Source of the DNA: Pseudomonas canadensis
Lineage (GTDB): Bacteria > Pseudomonadota > Gammaproteobacteria > Pseudomonadales > Pseudomonadaceae
Assembly: GCF_000503215.1 (NCBI RefSeq)
Contig: NZ_AYTD01000017.1
Span: 620,001 to 684,000 of the forward strand
Reading direction: 5' to 3'
Length of the DNA stretch: 64,000 bases
This document shows positions 8,202-17,335 of this stretch, piece by piece; the first letter of the stretch is position 1; the number at the start of each line of letters is the position of its first letter. The notes beneath the pieces were generated by a model that saw nothing but the letters and a program-made list of their open reading frames with translations, did no database searches and had not been told where the DNA came from. The translations under genes and the position numbers were made by a program.

Positions 8202-9578
8202 TTACAGTTTCTTGGCTTTCTCGATCGCTTCTTCGATGCCGCCGACCATGTAGAACGCTTGTTCTGGCAGGTGGTCGTAGTCACCGTTGAGGATGCCTTT
8301 GAAGCCAGCAATGGTGTCTTTCAGGGAAACGTATTTACCCGATGCACCGGTGAAGACTTCAGCCACGAAGAACGGCTGCGACAAGAAACGCTGGATCTTA
8401 CGAGCACGGTTTACCAACTGCTTGTCGGCTTCCGACAGCTCGTCCATACCCAGGATCGCAATGATGTCCTTCAGTTCTTTGTAACGCTGCAGCACGTACT
8501 GAACGCCGCGAGCGGTGTCGTAGTGCTCCTGGCCGATCACGTTCGGGTCCAGCTGGCGCGAAGTCGAGTCGAGTGGATCGACCGCTGGGTAGATACCCAG
8601 GGAAGCGATGTCACGGGACAGAACGACGGTGGCGTCCAAGTGGGCGAAGGTGGTCGCTGGCGACGGGTCGGTCAAGTCATCCGCAGGTACGTATACCGCT
8701 TGGATCGAAGTGATCGAACCTTCCTTGGTCGAAGTGATACGTTCTTGCAGAACGCCCATCTCTTCAGCCAGGGTCGGCTGGTAACCTACTGCGGAAGGCA
8801 TACGGCCCAGCAGTGCGGATACTTCAGTACCGGCCAGGGTGTAACGGTAGATGTTGTCGACGAACAGCAGAACGTCGTTACCTTCGTCACGGAACTTCTC
8901 GGCCATGGTCAGGCCGGTCAGTGCTACGCGCAGACGGTTACCCGGCGGCTCGTTCATCTGACCGTAAACCAGTGCCACTTTGTCCAGAACGTTGGAGTCC
9001 TTCATCTCGTGGTAGAAGTCGTTACCCTCACGGGTACGCTCACCCACACCGGCGAACACGGAATAACCGCTGTGCTCGATGGCGATGTTACGGATCAGTT
9101 CCATCATGTTTACGGTCTTGCCTACACCGGCACCACCGAACAGACCGACTTTACCGCCTTTGGCGAACGGGCAAACCAGGTCGATAACCTTGATGCCGGT
9201 TTCCAGCAGGTCGTTGCCGCCAGCTTGTTCCGCGAACGAAGGTGCTGGACGGTGAATGCCCCAACGCTCTTCGGTGTCGATCGGACCAGCTTCGTCAATC
9301 GGGTTGCCCAGTACGTCCATGATCCGGCCCAGGGTCGCTTTACCGACCGGTACGGAGATGGCTGCGCCAGAGTCGACAACGTCCAGACCGCGCTTCAAGC
9401 CTTCGGTGGAACCCATCGCAATGGTACGAACTACGCCGTCGCCCAGCTGCTGCTGAACTTCCAGGGTAGTGTCCGCGCCTTGTACTTTCAGCGCGTTGTA
9501 GATGCTCGGTACGCTGTCGCGTGGAAATTCCACGTCGATAACGGCGCCGATGATTTGAACGATACGTCCGCTACTCAT
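8202..9578 (-). CDS. atpD: ATP synthase F1 subunit beta
   Basis: A 458-residue catalytic subunit. The Walker A motif GGAGVGKT is at residues 148-155, the GERTREGND catalytic segment at 179-187, and the Walker B strand LLFVDN at 237-242. Three copies alternate with alpha in the F1 head and make ATP from ADP and phosphate. Standard length and no missing key residue. It is the eighth of nine genes in the operon. Confidence 0.99.
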   Translation of the reverse strand: MSSGRIVQIIGAVIDVEFPRDSVPSIYNALKVQGADTTLEVQQQLGDGVVRTIAMGSTEGLKRGLDVVDSGAAISVPVGKATLGRIMDVLGNPIDEAGPIDTEERWGIHRPAPSFAEQAGGNDLLETGIKVIDLVCPFAKGGKVGLFGGAGVGKTVNMMELIRNIAIEHSGYSVFAGVGERTREGNDFYHEMKDSNVLDKVALVYGQMNEPPGNRLRVALTGLTMAEKFRDEGNDVLLFVDNIYRYTLAGTEVSALLGRMPSAVGYQPTLAEEMGVLQERITSTKEGSITSIQAVYVPADDLTDPSPATTFAHLDATVVLSRDIASLGIYPAVDPLDSTSRQLDPNVIGQEHYDTARGVQYVLQRYKELKDIIAILGMDELSEADKQLVNRARKIQRFLSQPFFVAEVFTGASGKYVSLKDTIAGFKGILNGDYDHLPEQAFYMVGGIEEAIEKAKKL

Positions 9579-9605
9579 AGCTGGATCCTCTGAATATTTG
9601 AACCG

Positions 9606-10466
9606 TTAAACCGCGGCAGCGCCGCCGACGATTTCCGAGATCTCTTGGGTGATCGCAGCCTGACGCGCCTTGTTGTAGATCAGCTGCAAATCGCTGATCA
9701 GATCACCGGCGTTATCGGTAGCGTTTTTCATCGCGATCATCCGCGCCGCTTGTTCAGCTGCGTTGTTCTCGACCACCGCCTGGTACACCTGCGACTCCAC
9801 GTAGCGCACCATCAAGCCGTCAAGCAGCTCTTTGGCGTCTGGTTCGTAGAGGTAGTCCCAGTGGTGCTTGAGTTCCTGATCCGGAGTCGCCACCAGTGGA
9901 ATCAATTGCTCCACGGTTGGCTGCTGGGTCATGGTGTTGATGAACTTGTTGGATACCACGGAGAGGCGGTCAATCCGGCCTTCCAGGTATGCATCCAGCA
10001 TCACCTTCACACTGCCGATCAAATCGTTGATCGACGGCTCTTCACCCAGGTGGCTGATAGCTGCTACGACGTTGCCGCCGAAGTTGCGGAAAAAGGCCGC
10101 ACCCTTGCTACCAACTACACACAGATCAATCTCGACGCCGTTTTCGCGGTTTACCGCCATGTCCTTGACCAGGGCCTTGAACAGGTTGGTATTCAAACCA
10201 CCGCACAAACCACGGTCACTGCTCACAACCACATAACCCACACGCTTAACTTCGCGCTCGATCATGAATGGGTGGCGGTATTCCGGGTTGGCGTTGGCCA
10301 GATGCCCAATTACCTGGCGGATACGCTCCGCATAAGGACGGCTAGCAGCCATGCGCATTTGTGCCTTGCGCATTTTGCTGACCGCCACTTTTTCCATGGC
10401 GCTGGTAATCTTTTGCGTGCTTTTGATGCTCGCAATCTTACTGCGAATCTCTTTTGCGCCTGCCAT
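9606..10466 (-). CDS. atpG: ATP synthase F1 subunit gamma
   Basis: A 286-residue rotor shaft that turns inside the alpha3beta3 head. It shows the conserved N-terminal helix (MAGAKEIRSKIASIKSTQKITSAMEKVAVSKMRKAQ), the SSDRGLCGGLN segment and the C-terminal helix (DNAGDLISDLQLIYNKARQAAITQEISEIV). Order and spacing in the operon are normal. Confidence 0.98.
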   Translation of the reverse strand: MAGAKEIRSKIASIKSTQKITSAMEKVAVSKMRKAQMRMAASRPYAERIRQVIGHLANANPEYRHPFMIEREVKRVGYVVVSSDRGLCGGLNTNLFKALVKDMAVNRENGVEIDLCVVGSKGAAFFRNFGGNVVAAISHLGEEPSINDLIGSVKVMLDAYLEGRIDRLSVVSNKFINTMTQQPTVEQLIPLVATPDQELKHHWDYLYEPDAKELLDGLMVRYVESQVYQAVVENNAAEQAARMIAMKNATDNAGDLISDLQLIYNKARQAAITQEISEIVGGAAAV

Positions 10467-10516
10467 GTAACACCTATCAGGTTAGCAAGCGGGAGCCTTG
10501 CGGCTCCCGCTGCGGC

Positions 10517-12061
10517 TTACCAGGTTTGGGTGGCCTTGAACTTCTCGATACCGGCTTTGAGGCCAGCGTCGATTTCGTCATTGAAGTCACCCTTCACGTT
10601 GATCTTGGCCAACAAGTCGGCGTGATCGCGGTTGAAGTAAGCAATCAGCGCTTGTTCAAAGCTGCCGACCTTGGCGATTTCGACGTCAGTCAGGAACCCA
10701 CGCTCAGCGGCATACAGCGACAACGCCATGTCAGCGATCGACATTGGGGCGTATTGCTTCTGCTTCATCAGCTCGGTAACGCGCTGACCATGCTCAAGTT
10801 GCTTACGGGTCGCTTCGTCCAGGTCAGAAGCGAACTGGGCGAATGCCGCCAGTTCACGGTACTGAGCCAGAGCGGTACGGATACCACCGGAGAGCTTCTT
10901 GATGATCTTGGTCTGAGCGGCACCACCCACACGGGATACCGAAACACCGGCGTTCACTGCAGGGCGGATGCCCGAGTTGAACATGGCCGATTCCAGGAAG
11001 ATCTGACCGTCAGTGATGGAAATCACGTTGGTCGGAACGAACGCGGAAACGTCGCCAGCCTGGGTTTCGATGATCGGCAGTGCGGTCAGGGAACCGGTTT
11101 TGCCGGTCACTGCGCCGTTGGTGAACTTCTCTACGTACTCTTCCGAAACGCGGGATGCGCGCTCCAGCAGACGGGAGTGGAGATAGAACACGTCGCCTGG
11201 GTAAGCTTCACGGCCTGGTGGACGGCGCAGCAGCAGGGAAATCTGGCGGTAAGCCACTGCTTGCTTGGACAGATCGTCATAAACGATCAGCGCGTCTTCA
11301 CCGCGGTCGCGGAAGAATTCACCCATGGTGCAACCGGCATACGGTGCCAGGTATTGCAGTGCAGGCGATTCCGAAGCACTGGCAGCCACGATGATCGTGT
11401 TTTTCAGTGCGCCGTTCTCTTCCAGCTTGCGAACCACGTTGGCGATGGTCGATTGCTTCTGACCGATGGCTACGTAGACGCAGAAAATGCCGCTGTCTTT
11501 CTGGTTGATGATCGCGTCGATCGCCAGAGCGGTTTTACCGATCTGACGGTCACCGATGATCAGCTCACGCTGGCCACGGCCGACAGGGATCATGGCATCG
11601 ACAGCCTTGTAGCCAGTCTGTACAGGCTGGTCTACCGACTTACGCCAGATCACGCCTGGAGCAACTTTCTCGACCGCGTCGGTCTCGGTGTTGCCCAGTG
11701 GACCTTTGCCGTCAACAGGGTTACCCAGTGCGTCGACTACGCGACCCAGCAGTTCCTTACCAACCGGAACCTCCAGGATGCGGCCAGTGCACTTGGCGCT
11801 CATGCCTTCAGCCAGAGACTGGTAAGCGCCCAGGATAACGGCACCTACGGAGTCCTGCTCCAGGTTGAGGGCCATACCGAAGACGCCGCCCGGAAACTCG
11901 ATCATCTCGCCGGACATTACGTCGGCCAGACCGTGAATCCGCACGATACCGTCAGATACGCTGACGACAGTGCCTTCGTTACGGGCTTGGGAGGTCACAT
12001 CGAGCTTGTCGATGCGGCCCTTGATAATTTCACTTATTTCGGAAGGATTGAGTTGCTGCAT
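10517..12061 (-). CDS. atpA: ATP synthase F1 subunit alpha
   Basis: A 514-residue regulatory nucleotide-binding subunit of the F1 head. Walker A GDRQIGKT is at residues 170-177. The alpha signature region (PAVNAGVSVSRVGGAAQ, with the SVSRVGG arginine-finger segment) is present. E. coli AtpA is 513 residues. It lies between atpH and atpG, as usual. Confidence 0.99.
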   Translation of the reverse strand: MQQLNPSEISEIIKGRIDKLDVTSQARNEGTVVSVSDGIVRIHGLADVMSGEMIEFPGGVFGMALNLEQDSVGAVILGAYQSLAEGMSAKCTGRILEVPVGKELLGRVVDALGNPVDGKGPLGNTETDAVEKVAPGVIWRKSVDQPVQTGYKAVDAMIPVGRGQRELIIGDRQIGKTALAIDAIINQKDSGIFCVYVAIGQKQSTIANVVRKLEENGALKNTIIVAASASESPALQYLAPYAGCTMGEFFRDRGEDALIVYDDLSKQAVAYRQISLLLRRPPGREAYPGDVFYLHSRLLERASRVSEEYVEKFTNGAVTGKTGSLTALPIIETQAGDVSAFVPTNVISITDGQIFLESAMFNSGIRPAVNAGVSVSRVGGAAQTKIIKKLSGGIRTALAQYRELAAFAQFASDLDEATRKQLEHGQRVTELMKQKQYAPMSIADMALSLYAAERGFLTDVEIAKVGSFEQALIAYFNRDHADLLAKINVKGDFNDEIDAGLKAGIEKFKATQTW

Positions 12062-12082
12062 TGCTCTGCTGCCCCTTCAAAC

Positions 12083-12619
12083 TCAAGATTTCAATGCTTC
12101 GGCAAGATTCGCGAGTTTGCCGCGAATCGAGCCATCGATAACCAGGTCGCCGGCGCGAATGACAATGCCCCCAATGAGGGACTTGTCTTCCGCAACTTGC
12201 AGGCGCACTTCCCGGTCGAGTCGTGCACTGAGAACCTTGGCGAGTTTGTCTTGCTGTTCTTGGTTCAATGCAAAAGCACTGGTCACTTCAACGTCTACCG
12301 ACTTCTCTTGCTCGGCCTTGTACAGGTCGAACAGAGCGGCAATCTCCGGCAGAAGCAGGAGACGGTCGTTTTCGGCAACGACGTGGATGAAGTTCTGCAC
12401 TTTCACATCAAACTTGTCGCCGCACACTTCAATAAAAGTGGCGGCCTTGTCTGCGCTCGTCAGTCGCGGGGCCTTGAGCACGCTCTGCATTGTGTCGTCT
12501 TGCGACACTGCTGCAGCCAGGCCGAGCATGGCTGACCAAGAGGCCAGCTGCTGGTGGGCCTGGGCGTGCTCGAAGGCTGCCTTAGCGTAAGGTCGGGCCA
12601 ACGTGGTCAATTCTGCCAT
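12083..12619 (-). CDS. atpH: ATP synthase F1 subunit delta
   Basis: A 178-residue subunit that ties the F1 head to the peripheral stalk (OSCP-like). The N-terminal helical domain begins LARPYAKAAFEHA. The C-terminal region has the family pattern VTSAFALNQEQQDKLAKVLSARL and IGGIVIRAGDLVIDGSIRGKLANL. Standard length and operon position. Confidence 0.97.
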   Translation of the reverse strand: MAELTTLARPYAKAAFEHAQAHQQLASWSAMLGLAAAVSQDDTMQSVLKAPRLTSADKAATFIEVCGDKFDVKVQNFIHVVAENDRLLLLPEIAALFDLYKAEQEKSVDVEVTSAFALNQEQQDKLAKVLSARLDREVRLQVAEDKSLIGGIVIRAGDLVIDGSIRGKLANLAEALKS

Positions 12620-12631
12620 GATCGCCCTCGC

Positions 12632-13102
12632 TTAAATTTCAGCAGCCAGTTTGTTTACCAGCTCCGCGTGCGCGTTTTGATCGATTGTGGCACCCAGGAT
12701 CTTCTCAGCACCGCCGACGGCCAGAGCACCCAGTTGGGCACGCAGCGCATCTTTGACACCGTTCAGTTCCTGCTCGATCTCGGCCTGAGCCTGAACCTTC
12801 ACACGGTCAGCGTCGATACGGGCTTTTTCAACAGCCTCTTCAACGATCTGGTTACCGCGTTTCTTGGCTTGCTCAATGATTTCGGCTGCTTGAGCTTTCG
12901 CTTCGCGCAGTTGTTGACCCGCTTTATCTTGGGCCAACTCCAGGTCGCGAGCTGCTCGTGCTGCAGCGTCCAGCCCATCCGCGATCTTCTTCTGACGTTC
13001 GTGCAGAGCTGCGATGACCGGAGGCCATACGAACTTCATGCAGAAAACGACAAAAATCAAGAACGCTAAGGACTGACCAATAATGGTTGCATTAATGTTC
13101 AC
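12632..13102 (-). CDS. atpF: ATP synthase Fo subunit b
   Basis: A 156-residue peripheral stalk subunit: one N-terminal membrane helix (QSLAFLIFVVFCMKFVWPPVI) and a long charged coiled coil. I place the start at GTG 13102 (NINATIIGQ follows), because this gives the usual 156 residues and a GAGG site lies about 8 bases upstream. The longer frame to 13138 would add 12 residues not found in Pseudomonas homologues. Confidence 0.96.
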   Translation of the reverse strand: MNINATIIGQSLAFLIFVVFCMKFVWPPVIAALHERQKKIADGLDAAARAARDLELAQDKAGQQLREAKAQAAEIIEQAKKRGNQIVEEAVEKARIDADRVKVQAQAEIEQELNGVKDALRAQLGALAVGGAEKILGATIDQNAHAELVNKLAAEI

Positions 13103-13158
13103 GCCAATACCTCGCTCATTCGTTGCACAACACACCAATCACTCGAAAAGACGAGTGA

Positions 13159-13416
13159 TTAACCGGCGAGTTGACCAACGAAAGGGTTCGCGAAGGTGAA
13201 GAACAGAGCGATACCAACACCGATCATGGTCACGGCGTCGAGCAGGCCGGCGACGATGAACATTTTAACTTGCAGCATTGGAACCATTTCTGGCTGACGC
13301 GCTGCGCCTTCCAGGAACTTGCCGCCCAGCAGGCCGAAACCAATGGCAGTACCCAGGGCGCCCAGGCCGATCAACAGTGCAACAGCGATAGCGGTTAGAC
13401 CAACTACAGTTTCCAT
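13159..13416 (-). CDS. atpE: ATP synthase Fo subunit c
   Basis: An 85-residue hairpin of two membrane helices that forms the proton-driven ring. The proton-carrying acid is Asp60 in [10 protein letters not shown], equivalent to Asp61 of E. coli. There is no sodium-binding signature, so the ring is most likely proton-driven. It lies between atpB and atpF. Confidence 0.98.
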
Positions 13417-13550
13417 CTTTCCTCCCGACTTTTACGTCGTATGGTTTAGGTTTTTTAGATTTTAAAGCGGTAAAACAAATCGTTTCATAGCCCGGTAGGG
13501 CCTACCTTCCCGTTTGACCGGGAAGGACATCAGACTAGTCGAGACCGGTC

Positions 13551-14420
13551 TTAATGGTTCTCTTCGTGCGCCATCGACAGGTAGACGATGGTCAGCATCA
13601 TGAAGATGAAGGCCTGCAGGGTGATGATCAGGATGTGGAACACAGCCCACGCCCACTGCAGAACAATGCCCAGGCCGCTAAGCCAGAGCAGGCCGCTGCC
13701 GAACATCACAGCGATCAGAATGAATACCAGCTCGCCGGCATACATGTTGCCGAACAGTCGCAGAGCCAGGGAAATCGGCTTGGCGATCAGGGTCACGAAT
13801 TCCAGCAGGAAGTTCACCGGGATCAGCAGGGCTTGAACGAAGATGTTCTTGCTGCCGAACGGGTGCAGGGTCAGTTCGCCGATGAAGCCGCCGATGCCCT
13901 TGATCTTGATGCTGTAGAAAATGATCAACGCGAAGACCGACAGGGCCATGCCCAGGGTAGCGTTCGGGTCAGTGGTCGATACGGCACGGAATGGAATGTG
14001 CGGGTCGCCGCTGATCGCCATGGCCAGCTGAGGAATCCAGTCAACCGGGATCAGGTCGACGGCGTTCATCAGGAACACCCAGACGAAGATGGTCAGTGCC
14101 AGCGGTGCGATCACCGGGCTACGGCCATGGAAGCTGTCTTTCACGCTGCCATCGACGAATTCGACCAGTACTTCAACGAAGTTCTGCAAAGCACCTGGCT
14201 GACCGGAAGTCGCCTTCTTTGCCGCCATGCGGAAAATGAAGACGAAGATCAGACCCAATGCGACCGACCAGCCCAGAGTATCCAGGTGGAAAGCCCAGAA
14301 GCCCATTTCTTTGGCCTCTGCTGCGGAGTGGGCAAAGCCCCAGCCGCCATTAGGAAGCTGACCGAAGGTCAGGTTCTGCAAGTGGTGCTGGATATAGCCC
14401 GAAGCGGTTGTTTCTGCCAT
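13551..14420 (-). CDS. atpB: ATP synthase Fo subunit a
   Basis: A 289-residue integral membrane protein that supplies the two proton half-channels. The essential Arg lies in the helix SLALRLFGNMYAGELV, and several further hydrophobic helices are visible. A length of about 289 is normal for pseudomonads. The gap to atpE (13417-13550) holds no gene; it is a short T/A-rich leader. Confidence 0.98.
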   Translation of the reverse strand: MAETTASGYIQHHLQNLTFGQLPNGGWGFAHSAAEAKEMGFWAFHLDTLGWSVALGLIFVFIFRMAAKKATSGQPGALQNFVEVLVEFVDGSVKDSFHGRSPVIAPLALTIFVWVFLMNAVDLIPVDWIPQLAMAISGDPHIPFRAVSTTDPNATLGMALSVFALIIFYSIKIKGIGGFIGELTLHPFGSKNIFVQALLIPVNFLLEFVTLIAKPISLALRLFGNMYAGELVFILIAVMFGSGLLWLSGLGIVLQWAWAVFHILIITLQAFIFMMLTIVYLSMAHEENH

Positions 14421-14436
14421 GGTTGCCTCAAACGCC

Positions 14437-14844
14437 CTAAGGTTTCGAAAGTCTTGTTTTCATTAGCAGGGGAGCGAACCAGCTGACCAGTTGGGTCAAC
14501 ACGAAGACGCCGAATACAGCCAGCGGCGCCAATGGCTTCACACCTGCAAAGGTCAGTGCAAACAGCACTGCCGTCAAAATCAGTTTCCCTGCCTCGCCGG
14601 CATAAAATGACCGGACGATAGCCTGGGCTGCTCGGGCGCCGGAAAACCGAAAGGCCCTGTGAGCAAAATACATATTGGGCAGCAAGGCTATCAGGCCTCC
14701 GCAGAGTCCTGAATATCCGGCAACGACTCCATGCCAATACCAAAGCGCCAACGCGGCGATCAGCAAAATGACAAATTGAGCCAATAAAACCGGAAAAACG
14801 GCCAAGCGATGGAACGGCAACGTGTTTGGCGTGCGGGTTTCCAT
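14437..14844 (-). CDS. atpI: ATP synthase assembly protein I
   Basis: A 135-residue membrane protein with four hydrophobic segments that helps assemble the c-ring. It is the first gene of the atp operon. ATG 14844 (METRTPNTLPFHRL) is preferred to the adjacent GTG 14847, because a GAGGAG site is then 8 bases away. Its sequence matches the Pseudomonas AtpI type with LNMYFAHRAFRFSGARAA-like loops. Confidence 0.93.
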   Translation of the reverse strand: METRTPNTLPFHRLAVFPVLLAQFVILLIAALALWYWHGVVAGYSGLCGGLIALLPNMYFAHRAFRFSGARAAQAIVRSFYAGEAGKLILTAVLFALTFAGVKPLAPLAVFGVFVLTQLVSWFAPLLMKTRLSKP

Positions 14845-14918
14845 CACTCTTGCTCCTCAATGGTCGGCTGCCGGAAATCAATAACTTGGCATAATTTGTG
14901 CCGACAAAATGCGCGCAG

Positions 14919-14947
14919 AGTATAGGGGCGGTTCTGCCCCTATTCAA
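14919..14947 (-). promoter_or_regulatory. Probable sigma-70 promoter of the atp operon
   Basis: On the minus strand TTGAAT (14942-14947) and TATACT (14919-14924) are separated by exactly 17 bases. The spacer contains most of an inverted repeat: ATAGGGGC at 14922-14929 pairs with GCCCCTAT at 14936-14943. Transcription would start near 14911, giving a leader of about 67 bases before atpI. Confidence 0.75.
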
Positions 14948-14992
14948 CTGTCGGGTAGTGATTTCCGATCACACGCTACATAAGCAAATGTT

Positions 14993-15865
14993 TCAGCGGA
15001 TGTGGGCAAGGACGCCCTGGAGCTCATCAAGCGAGTTATAACCGATGACCAATTGCCCTTTGCCTTTCTTGCCGTGGCGAATTTGCACCGCAGAGCCCAG
15101 GCGCTCGGCCAGGCGCTGCTCGAGACGGGCGATATCCGGATCAGGTTTAGCCGTTTCGACCGGTGCAGGTTTGCCGCTGAGCCACTGGCGAACCAACGCC
15201 TCGGTCTGGCGAACGGTGAGCCCCCGTGCGACAACGTGTCGCGCCCCTTCAACCTGTTGATTTTCCGGCAAACCGAGCAAAGCACGGGCGTGACCCATTT
15301 CCAGGTCGCCGTGGGACAACATGGTCTTGATGACTTCCGGCAGCGCAATCAAACGCAGCAAGTTGGACACGGTTACGCGGGATTTACCCACCGCCTCGGC
15401 CACCTGTTGCTGGGTCAGCTGGAATTCCTGTTGCAAACGCTGCAACGCGATAGCTTCTTCGATCGGGTTGAGATCTTCGCGCTGGATGTTCTCGATCAAC
15501 GCCATGGCGATGGCGGTTTCATCCGGTACATCGCGCACCATCGCCGGGATGGTTTCCTTGCCGGCCTGCTGGCTGGCGCGCCAGCGGCGCTCACCGGCGA
15601 TGATTTCAAAGCGGCCGCCGCCAATCGGGCGTACCACGATTGGCTGCATCACGCCCTGGGCCTTGATCGAATTGGCCAGTTCTTCCAGTGCCTGGGGGTC
15701 CATGTCCCGGCGTGGCTGGTATTTGCCGCGCTGGATCAGGTCCAGCGGCAGGTGCTGCAACTCGCGCTCGTCGGCCTGCACCGCTTGTTCTTCAAGCGAT
15801 GTGACGGTCGGACCACTCAACAGTGCATCCAGTCCACGTCCGAGACCTCGTTTCTTGACGGCCAT
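14993..15865 (-). CDS. parB: Chromosome-partitioning protein ParB (Spo0J)
   Basis: A 290-residue DNA-binding CTPase that loads on parS sites and recruits SMC/condensin to segregate origins. The ParB/Spo0J N-terminal CTP-binding segment includes GERRWRASQQAG. A helix-turn-helix follows (LTQQQVAEAVGKSRVTVSNLLRL), and the C-terminal dimer domain ends the protein. It lies 9 bases downstream of parA. Three likely parS targets occur in this same window at 31470, 32100 and 34656. Confidence 0.98.
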   Translation of the reverse strand: MAVKKRGLGRGLDALLSGPTVTSLEEQAVQADERELQHLPLDLIQRGKYQPRRDMDPQALEELANSIKAQGVMQPIVVRPIGGGRFEIIAGERRWRASQQAGKETIPAMVRDVPDETAIAMALIENIQREDLNPIEEAIALQRLQQEFQLTQQQVAEAVGKSRVTVSNLLRLIALPEVIKTMLSHGDLEMGHARALLGLPENQQVEGARHVVARGLTVRQTEALVRQWLSGKPAPVETAKPDPDIARLEQRLAERLGSAVQIRHGKKGKGQLVIGYNSLDELQGVLAHIR

Positions 15866-15874
15866 GGGGATTCC

Positions 15875-16672
15875 TTAAGTTGGCTGGGCTGCAGCGGTGC
15901 GTGAGTTGCGGCGTTGGCGACGAACCATCTCGCCGGCCAGGGCCAGGTAGGCAATGGCACCACGGGATGACTTGTCGTACGCCAGCGCGGGCATGCCGTA
16001 GCTTGGCGCTTCGGCCAGACGGATGTTGCGCGGGATCACCGTGTCGTAAAGCTGATCACCGAAATGTTCCTTGAGCTGCGCCGACACATCGTTCATCAGG
16101 CTCAGGCGCGGATCGAACATGGTCCGCAGCAAGCCTTCGATCTGCAGGTTTGGGTTGAGCAACTCAGCGATACGCTTGATGTTATCCACAAGGTCGCTCA
16201 AGCCTTCCAGTGCGTAGTACTCGCACTGCATGGGGATAATCACCCCATCAGCTGCCACCAACGCGTTCAGCGTGAGCATCGACAGTGACGGCGGGCAGTC
16301 GATCAAAATGTAGTCGTAATTCTCGCGGATCGGCGCCAAGGCGCTACGCAGACGGCTTTCCTTCATCTGCATTTCCAGCAGCACCACTTCCGCCGCGGTC
16401 AAATCGCGGTTGGCCGGCAGCAGTTGATAACCGCCGTGTTCGGAGTAGTGCATGGCCTGGGCCAGGTCGCACTCGCCAATCAGCAAGTCGTAGACCGAGT
16501 TTTCCAGGCCGTGTTTATCCACACCGCTACCCATGGTGGCGTTGCCCTGTGGATCGAGATCGATCAACAGCACCCGGCGCTTGGTGGCGACCAGGGATGC
16601 TGCGAGGTTGATGCAGGTGGTGGTTTTGCCCACGCCACCTTTCTGGTTCGCTATCGCGAATACCTTAGCCAT
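15875..16672 (-). CDS. parA: Chromosome-partitioning ATPase ParA (Soj)
   Basis: A 265-residue Walker-type ATPase that works with ParB to move replication origins. The deviant Walker A motif KGGVGKTT is at residues 11-18, and DLDPQGNAT follows. I start it at ATG 16672 (MAKVFAIANQKGG); the frame is open to a TTG at 16690, which overlaps the end of rsmG and has no ribosome site. The rsmG stop is 18 bases upstream, so rsmG-parA-parB are likely co-transcribed. Confidence 0.98.
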   Translation of the reverse strand: MAKVFAIANQKGGVGKTTTCINLAASLVATKRRVLLIDLDPQGNATMGSGVDKHGLENSVYDLLIGECDLAQAMHYSEHGGYQLLPANRDLTAAEVVLLEMQMKESRLRSALAPIRENYDYILIDCPPSLSMLTLNALVAADGVIIPMQCEYYALEGLSDLVDNIKRIAELLNPNLQIEGLLRTMFDPRLSLMNDVSAQLKEHFGDQLYDTVIPRNIRLAEAPSYGMPALAYDKSSRGAIAYLALAGEMVRRQRRNSRTAAAQPT

Positions 16673-16690
16673 TCTTGCTTGTGTTCCCAA

Positions 16691-17335
16691 TCATGCCGTG
16701 CGGCGCAGTATCAGCAGATGGCGTTGGCCTTGGCAACCGGGTACAGCCAAGGCGTGTTCGCTATCGAGGTGGAAGTCTGCCGGCAATGCTAACAGCTCAT
16801 CGCTTGGATGGACGCCCTTCATTGCCAGCCAGCGGGTATCGCGGTCGCCGAGGTGGCGGGTCCAGTTGCTGAAGTTCTCCATGCTGCTGAAGGCCCTGGA
16901 AACAATTCCGTTGAAAGGCTGTTCAGGCGTGAAGGCTTCGACGCGACTGTGGATAACTTGCAGGTTATCCAGCTTGAGTTCGAGTTTGACCTGGGTCAGG
17001 AAACGGGTTTTCTTGCCGTTGCTGTCCAGGCAGGTCACTTGGGACTCGGGAAACAGGATGGCCAACGGAATACCAGGCATGCCGCCGCCACTGCCAACGT
17101 CAAGCCAGCGGCCGTTTTCGATGAATGGCATCACGCTCAAGCTGTCGAGCAGGTGACGGGACACCATTTCGTCGGGATCACGCACTGCGGTCAGGTTGTA
17201 AGCCTTGTTCCATTTGATCAACAACGCCAAATACCCCAACAGCAGCTCGTGCTGGGTTTCGGTCAGGTCGACGCCCAACTGGCGTGCGCCTGTGGATAAC
17301 TCTTCTGCGTGTTGCGAGGTGACCAACGAACTCAA
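16691..17335 (-). CDS. rsmG: 16S rRNA (guanine-527-N7)-methyltransferase
   Basis: A 214-residue SAM-dependent enzyme (formerly GidB) that methylates G527 of 16S rRNA. The SAM-binding motif WLDVGSGGGMPGIPLAI is clear. The start is a TTG at 17335, whose bases overlap the mnmG stop by 4 (TTGA), indicating translational coupling. Other Pseudomonas RsmG proteins begin with the same MSSLVTSQHAEEL residues, which supports this start. Confidence 0.97.
   Translation of the reverse strand: MSSLVTSQHAEELSTGARQLGVDLTETQHELLLGYLALLIKWNKAYNLTAVRDPDEMVSRHLLDSLSVMPFIENGRWLDVGSGGGMPGIPLAILFPESQVTCLDSNGKKTRFLTQVKLELKLDNLQVIHSRVEAFTPEQPFNGIVSRAFSSMENFSNWTRHLGDRDTRWLAMKGVHPSDELLALPADFHLDSEHALAVPGCQGQRHLLILRRTA

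Noticed and set aside
8175..9593. Open frame of 472 codons antisense to atpD
   Set aside because: Shadow of the catalytic ATP synthase gene; composition is His/Gln/Val-rich nonsense.
10454..12535. Open frame of 693 codons antisense to atpA/atpH
   Set aside because: Shadow of two certain genes; no family resemblance and it runs through the intergenic gap.
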